DNA of 64,000 nucleotides from Sisyra terminalis (Eukaryota; Arthropoda; Insecta; Neuroptera; Sisyridae): assembly GCA_958496175.1 (NCBI GenBank), contig OY292278.1:14880001-14944000 (forward strand), in the 5' to 3' direction. A program made the position numbers and the translations under genes. The notes below the pieces were generated by a model that was not told the origin of the DNA, ran no database searches, and worked only from the letters and a program-made list of their open reading frames with translations. How positions within the stretch are numbered: the stretch's first letter is position 1; each line of letters opens with the position of its first letter. Below are positions 58,058-64,000 of the stretch, piece after piece.

Positions 58058-58990
58058 TTGATTTTTTTCTTTAATATTTTATTTTCTCCTTTTTAATCTT
58101 TCAATATAGTTTTAATATCAGTTTTGTCAATATTATCACAAATGACAACAGATTGTTGTCGTTTATCTCAATTGTCATTAAATTGACTCACTTTTACATG
58201 TGCTTGTGAAGGTAGGCAACTAGAGTTTCTTTCTAAGTTAAATATTTTATTTAAGTAGAAATACTTAGTTATTAAATTTTATGACAAATTCATGCGTTGT
58301 CATCGAAAGTAAGTAGGTGTTATAAAATTTAGCATGATATAGTGCTGGGAAGTAGAGGAAAAATGAGATTATAAGTTCCATACCTTACAAAGCTAACAAC
58401 AAAATGACCTAATAGAAATGAAGTAGTCAAAAAATTTTATTCTTTAATTTTTTAAAAAAAATTTTCGTGTTTTACTAAAAGCAAAATCTTTTCTGGAACC
58501 ATCAGTGTCAATATATCGTCCGGAACAATGGCCCCCTTAGTACCCTCCACGCTACGCTATTGGGTTATGGGACCAAATGATCTAATTTGGACACAAGTGT
58601 TCCGATAGTTCGGAATAACTAATAACCATCCGAATTTAGGAATAACCTTTTGGACAATACAGAACGTGGCAAAACAGAACATGACTTATAGAATTTTAAG
58701 TATGCGTATCAGAAACTAAGAAACTAGCGAATTTAAAAGAAAAACAAATGTACTAAAACTGTATCTGAGAACCATAGTATCTCAAGTCTATTTTTCGGGT
58801 ATTGGCGCTAATTTTAACTCAAGCTCAGATCTCTTAAAAGCCAAAATATAGATTTATATATCTAATTTAATTTATATATCTTACAAAGTAGACAATACTT
58901 TAAAAGTCCTTTGTATGCTAGTCCTTTGTACTGTAAAATAAATAATTGGGACTTAAAATACTATGGCTCGCGGATAGAGAAATATAAAAC
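58058..58990. other. A+T-rich non-coding stretch
   Basis: Nothing is recognised. Confidence 0.5.
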
Positions 58991-59115
58991 TTTTTTTTTG
59001 TTATTTACCGTGGTTGATTAATAAGGTCTTTAGCGACTCTAGAGTAAATAAAAATCCGTAAATCAAGAACTACTGAAAATTTACTCGATAAGCGATTCGA
59101 ATCCAACATAAACCA
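58991..59115 (-). mobile_element. tRNA-derived SINE, minus strand
   Basis: On the minus strand: head remnant ATGTTGGATTCGAATCGCTT (B-box-like), body AGTAGTTCTTGATTTACGGA and TTACTCTAGAGTCGCTAAAG, tail CCACGGTAAATAACAAAAAA. The A-box side is decayed. Confidence 0.75.
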
Positions 59116-61290
59116 TTTTTGTTCATCCTTGTTCTGTTTTGTCATAGTGACCGACAATTAAGTATAGTTTTTTTTGTTCCATATTTATGAACATCTGAAC
59201 ATCTGACAATTCGATAAGGACTTTAAATACTTGGCGTAATTATTTGCTAGAATGACAAAACGAGCAATTGATAATGTAAATTATTTTCCAGAGAGCAACT
59301 GCATAACATGTGGAACATTACGTCATGGTTGACGTTGTCTTTTGTAATTAATTGAAATAATTTTCTGGTAAAACAATTAAAAAAGCGCAATTTAATTATA
59401 ATTAATTCTGAATTCAGATTTCATAATTACTTCTTTTTTTGCCGACATTACTTTTAACTAACTAGTTTTGAAGGATTTTTGTTAGTAAATATTTCTATGA
59501 GCTTTATGAAAGCTATTTTAGGATACATCCTAGGATTTCTCGTAAAAATTTAACTGGAATTTATGTAAATTATAAGATGTATTTTTTGCTTATTTAAATA
59601 TTTATTTTGTTAAGTAAATTTTCGAAATTTTGCAACTTTTTTCGCAATTTCGTGCTAATTGGTAAAACCTCTTGATTAACGTAATGCCGAGAAAAGCAAA
59701 GTTTTAATTGCAAATGCACAAACTCAAGAAACTTGCACTTAAATGTATTCTGAATATGCTATAGTAATTTTTTTTCTCTCTAATAAAAATAAATTTTCAT
59801 CTTTTCGTCCCTAAAGGGACACAAATCCGATTATTAACACCATTTGTAAAACTTTTCGTATCTGTAGTTAATTATTAAAGAGGTTTGTAGTACGCCAATT
59901 TTCTGGAATGGGTTAGCAAAGAGGGAAACATCGAGGGAGTTTGGGATATATATTATGGGAGAAATAATTCGCTATGTACGATATATGTAATGTTATGAGG
60001 CCAGTGGCGGCGGTTGAGATATTGATCGCCGCGTCAGCTGTGCAGTCAAATTGAGGGGGGCAGACACAGTGTCGGGGGTGGTTTTCTATATGTGTAGGTA
60101 TCCCACATACAACTACCACATTATACAAACATCAATAAACGCGTCATGCTCTAATGTGGTGCAAAGACAATAATTTTAATAATAATTTAACCCTCAGAAA
60201 AAAAAAACTCTCAATTTCTATATTTTCACATATGGTGTCCACGAACGTCATCACTGGGTATCACGTGGTCATGTCAGGTGTATGATCGAGAAAATTACAA
60301 GAAAATGAAATGTAATTTAGCATTACAAGTACTCAATTATTTGTTGCATAACGACAGATTATTTGTCGATATGTTAATTATTACAGAAATTAAAAGTCTC
60401 GATATGTTTCGATATTTAACACACAAAGTTCTAAATGAAAATTGTTGCTATCTAAAGGCTTCTGGATTACGTCAAACGTTCTCCATACACAAGTTTCCGT
60501 TTGACTTTCATGTGAAATGAGAATGTCACCACTAAATTTACACATAGCGACATAAATACGTGGAAATCCAATTCGAAAAGCAACGATTAGAAAATTCTGC
60601 TAAATATTAACAGGAAAAAAGAATCAAAAGGAAAATTATTCGCGGTAATATTCTAAGAATATCTCAAAAATAAATCTTTGTAATTTTGGCAGAACAAAAA
60701 TTAACTACTAATGTTATCCCCATTTATATTACCAACGAAAAAAAATGATTTTACATTTTAACTAATCTTAAGACAATTGATCCTTAGACTACTCATCCTT
60801 TACCATTAATCCCTTCATCAAATATGGCTTGAACAAAAATACTTTTTACCAACACCAAATGTTTTGTAAACATCCAACTTTGTCCTGTTTTTCCGAATCA
60901 ATACGAAACACTAAGAAATAAGAGACGTTTTTTGTTGAGTATTACAATTTCAGAAAAATATTTAACACGCAAATATCGTGACTAAAGAGGAAAAATCCTT
61001 GCAAGGCTTCTTAACTTATAAAAAAAATAAAAATAAATGCTGAGTTTGGTCAAACGTTCGACAATATTTCAATGCCTCGTGAATTTCTGATTTTCTTATT
61101 TATAAGCAGAAAAAGAAAGATATAGTATGTAAATACTTTGGAATCTATAGGAAGAATCTCACCAAACTAAGTCATAGGTCTAGGAATATATCTTCAGAAG
61201 ACATTGCTACCATCATAAGTCTATAGGAATACATTAGAAAAAAAATCATAACCTCAGAGTAATCTGGGAATACTAAGCATTCTTCACCCA
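59116..61290. other. Non-coding stretch with a short G+C-rich patch
   Basis: A G+C-rich patch lies at about 59,998-60,085 (GGCCAGTGGCGGCGGTTGAG, GATCGCCGCGTCAGCTGTGC, GAGGGGGGCAGACACAG). Overlapping frames (71 minus, 80 plus downstream) are unrecognised. Confidence 0.4.
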
Positions 61291-61875
61291 GTTGGTGGCA
61301 TCGAAGTAACAATTGCCTGGATAGTAGGATACCCTGGTAGCATAGGTATCAAAGAGGCAAATGGAGTTTCAAAGACTAAAGTATGCCATTTATGGGTTCA
61401 AAATCAACTATAGATATGCCGAAGGGCACCACACTAAATCGAATAATCAAAAGAACTCAAAGCAAACAAACAAAATTCTGGAATTCAGGAGGCAAATTCT
61501 CAATGATTATGATAAAGAAACCTTTGAGAAACCACAATAAAATACTTCTAAACTTAGGAAGGAAAAATCAAAATACTGGTAAGATTACTATCAAGAATTT
61601 GCAATTCCAGAAAGCATCTCCAAACTATAGGGATACATACTGAATCAAAAGCATCCAGAAAATGCAGGGGAGGGACTACTTGTCCCGTTATATTTGGCAG
61701 CCTAATTATGATTATAAACCATTTCAGTTCTCCTGGTTCACCTGGACATAAGATAAGAAAGATACATAAAGATCCAATAGGCTACCTGTTGAGATTTATC
61801 TCAGAAACAAACCTAACCAATGGGAACTAGAAACAAAGCGGGGACCCAATAGCCCCAATAATTCTTTTAAGACGC
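61291..61875 (+). pseudogene. Non-LTR retrotransposon, RNase H and C-terminal relic
   Basis: VTIAWIVGYPGSIGIKEANG at 61,306 is a decayed form of the RNase H block VxIxWVPGHSGIxGNExAD of I/R1-type elements. MPFMGSKSTIDMPKG, after a frameshift, corresponds to the following PFxGPEP block. Near 61,790, RFISETNLTNG matches the C-terminal tail, with the terminal AACCAATGGGAACTAG shared with the copies at 6.5 and 34.2 kb. Several frameshifts and stops are present. It is the longest of the three copies of this family. Confidence 0.75.
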
Positions 61876-62765
61876 AAATATTTTTAGAACCAAATATTTA
61901 ATTATCCCCTTTGCCAACAGCAAATTTTTTAGGCCTCAAATAAAGCAAAAATTAAACAACCTAATGACAGTGAATGACGCTTGTATTTTGATAAGGGCCT
62001 GTTCATAAATTATGTAGCACATTGAGGCTGATAACTTTCTCAGTTCTATTTTTTCAGAAAAAGGTGCATTGTTTTATTTTTCATTGTAAAAAAGGAATTT
62101 AAAAATAGCGATATTTGTCTTACATAATTTATGAAAGACCCCTAATGAATCACATTTTTTTTTTAAAGGGTAGTAAGTTTTTTTTACTGATGTCAATTTT
62201 GATTATCGTTTTTATATCAAATAAGGATAATTAAAATTACGGTAAGTGTAGCCTTTAAATACGGACAAAATAAAAAATATAGAATATAAAAAATACACAA
62301 AAACTATAGATGGCATGCCCACATCCCAATTTTAGTCCATCGAGCCGGATAGAAATAATATAAGTAGTAAAAAAAATTATTGCGATTTATTTCGTATTAA
62401 AAATATCCCAAAATATTTTAATTGAATATGGCTTCAAAACAATCAATAAATTTTTGTTATGAAAAAATATTTGTTTTGGGCAATGTAAATCAAAAATCAC
62501 AACAATATTCCGTTACCATAGCGATTATTATATACAATCATAAACTCTAATTATGGAAACAATGTTTGTTCAACAAAATTGTGGCAAAATATAAAAAAAA
62601 ATGCCATTCGAATTTTGAAGCTCATTAGTATAATTACGTCAGAGATAACTTTGATAATGAAATAGAAATTGCATGAATTCTTGCAATACCTTCCACATAA
62701 TGTATTCGTTCCAATTATGCTTAATTTAATAACTTAAAATCCAACTTTTACTTTCTATAATGAAC
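61876..62765. other. A+T-rich non-coding stretch
   Basis: Nothing is recognised. Confidence 0.5.
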
Positions 62766-62939
62766 TCGTTATTATAAAATAGGGGTTGTAAATAAAATTA
62801 AACTGTTAAGTGAATAGATTACGGTTTTATTGGAGTTTATTTCTGTGCTATTATTTATTGCTGTGATTGACTTGGCCTGGACTTGGGTAAGCTGAACTGA
62901 TTGAAGAGTTGTTTACTGCAATATGGTGACCTTGGCGCG
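62766..62939 (+). mobile_element. LTR 3' part plus tRNA-Trp-type primer binding site
   Basis: TATAAAAT at 62,773, AATAAA at 62,791 and TATTTCTGTGCTATTATTTA downstream follow the layout of a gypsy LTR promoter, poly(A) signal and U5. The LTR would end in CA at 62,920. Three bases later, TGGTGACCTTGGCGCG (62,924-62,939) matches the complement of the 3' end of insect tRNA-Trp (TGGTGACCCCGACGTG) at 12 of 16 positions, and all four differences are transitions. Use of tRNA-Trp is characteristic of the CsRn1/Kabuki group of Ty3/gypsy elements. The LTR 5' end and partner LTR are not identified. Confidence 0.55.
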
Positions 62940-63157
62940 GGGCCCTGCAAGGATCAGGTCACAGCCCCACTGACGCGGCCCACTGCGCCAGTACCACTGG
63001 TCATTTGCCCGGGCTGACGTCCGCCACAATGCCATTTTCGCAAACACCAATGAAATTCGCAAACCGCAATTTTCCCTCAACTATCATTAATCTCAAGTCG
63101 GGAGCAATAATACTTGATATACCTAATAAAAACAGGGGGGGAGACCCGTAGAAATGC
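62940..63157 (+). pseudogene. G+C-rich open frame after the primer binding site
   Basis: A frame without stops runs from about 62,933 to TAG at 63,149. It includes GALQGSGHSPTDAAHCASTT, then an ATG at 63,028 and KFANRNFPSTIINLKS. Its first half is strikingly G+C-rich. Its position fits the leader or gag start of the LTR element, but I recognise no gag motif, and the element is not followed by protease or RT within the window. Confidence 0.3.
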
Positions 63158-64000
63158 GCGAATTAAATTCGTAATATTTATATTTTTCGACAATCTCTCG
63201 ATTTTCAAGGCCCCCTGACGTCACTTCGATTACTATATTAATTTATTTCACGCTGGTTTGTTTCATCTATTTATTATATTTTTTTGAATCCAAGTCTTTT
63301 GTTAGTTATTTTGGTTTTCTTCTTCTCCTCAATTTCGGAGATACCGGTTCTCTCACTTCAAGATCATTTCCTTTTGTTCCATTCCAATTTCAAGCAGACC
63401 GTTTTTTTTCCTGCCTAGATCTTTTGGATCGTTTCTATTCTCTTCACTTTTCATATGAGGCAAAAAATAGCAATCACACCGTTCTATTAAATAAATCAAT
63501 CGAATATCTAATTATTGAAAAGATAACATTTTTTTTGGGTTTTTGATTGCCATAGTTTGATTGAAATTGAAAGTTTTCAATTTTTTCCGGGTTATTCTTC
63601 AAACTTTTAATTACTAAGACTAACTTCAAATAAAGATAATTCTTTTTTGTACCATTTACAAAAGATAATTGAATTGGTCACAGAAAAAAGCTCATATTGA
63701 ATTATATGAAAAGAAAACTAAGTACCCAAGAAAAAAGGAAGAAAACGAATTAATTCTACAGCATTAATAGACTACCCCAATCTAAATAAATTTAACAAGG
63801 GTCACGGTGTTGGAGATAAGGTTTCAACACGGAAAACTTGTTATTTTATACTTAAGTATTATTTCACGTTTTTTCTCAATGTTTTGTTTTTCCGGTCATG
63901 GATCAAAGAAATTCCAATTTTCCATATAAACCACCAGGGAAACTATCGAAAGATTGTTTGCTTGTTTTCAGAAGGAAAAGCCTGTACTTTTAGGGTATAG
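63158..64000. other. A+T-rich non-coding stretch
   Basis: A perfect TGACGTCA palindrome lies at 63,216-63,223. Nothing else is recognised up to the window end. Confidence 0.45.

Noticed and set aside
1..64000. CRISPR array, bacterial operon, phage or plasmid features
   Set aside because: No regularly spaced short repeats, no coding density and no Shine-Dalgarno-led genes; every recognisable element is eukaryotic.

Overview
The window is A+T-rich, non-genic eukaryotic DNA. It almost certainly comes from an arthropod, most likely an insect. Support for this: mariner relics with recognisable transposase blocks, tRNA-derived SINE copies with intact A and B boxes, non-LTR retrotransposon pieces of types common in insects, and an LTR fragment followed by a tRNA-Trp-type primer binding site. 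There are no operons, ribosome sites or bacterial-style coding density. I found no rRNA, functional tRNA, CRISPR array or convincing host protein-coding gene. The longest open frames (about 60-164 codons) are chance frames or antisense shadows of transposon relics. The one unexplained frame that looks like coding sequence is a G+C-richer stretch near 18.9-19.1 kb on the minus strand.

Layout. 0-6.2 kb: a short inverted-repeat element (2.2 kb), a minus-strand SINE (4.9 kb) and an internally deleted mariner (5.3-6.2 kb). 6.2-11 kb: a non-LTR 3' end, a second non-LTR relic (7.9-8.2 kb), two close copies of one MITE (8.9 and 9.2 kb) and a SINE (10.9 kb). 14-18 kb: a 210-bp-arm foldback, a third copy of the 9-kb MITE, and a smaller foldback sharing termini with the first. 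18.9-19.5 kb: the G+C-rich island. 20-23.6 kb: two copies of a composite repeat carrying hAT-like elements at the same target motif, one of them interrupted by a palindromic insertion with a 13-bp target duplication. 25.9-26.5 kb: a pogo/Tigger-like MITE nested in a SINE, next to a hAT terminus. 29.9-30.8 kb: a mariner relic with a Harbinger-like MITE nested in it. 34 kb: two SINEs tail to tail. 40.7-41.7 kb: a MITE cluster. 43.3-44.7 kb: a large palindrome with a nested MITE. 46.7 kb: a reverse transcriptase relic with the catalytic box. 49.6-50.3 kb: a mariner relic with both ends. 53 kb: a 72-bp-period tandem repeat. 55-58 kb: more MITEs and a non-LTR relic. 59 kb: a SINE. 61.3-61.9 kb: an RNase H/C-terminal relic. 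62.8-63.1 kb: an LTR 3' end with primer binding site.

The main biological content is a layered record of transposition: TA, TAA/TTA and 8-bp duplications and nested insertions give a relative order of events. The best candidate for something less described is a recurring small RNA-like motif (a CTGA-type box, a hairpin, then a GAAA box). It occurs four times and has part of the hammerhead-ribozyme core layout, but I could not complete a full ribozyme from any copy.
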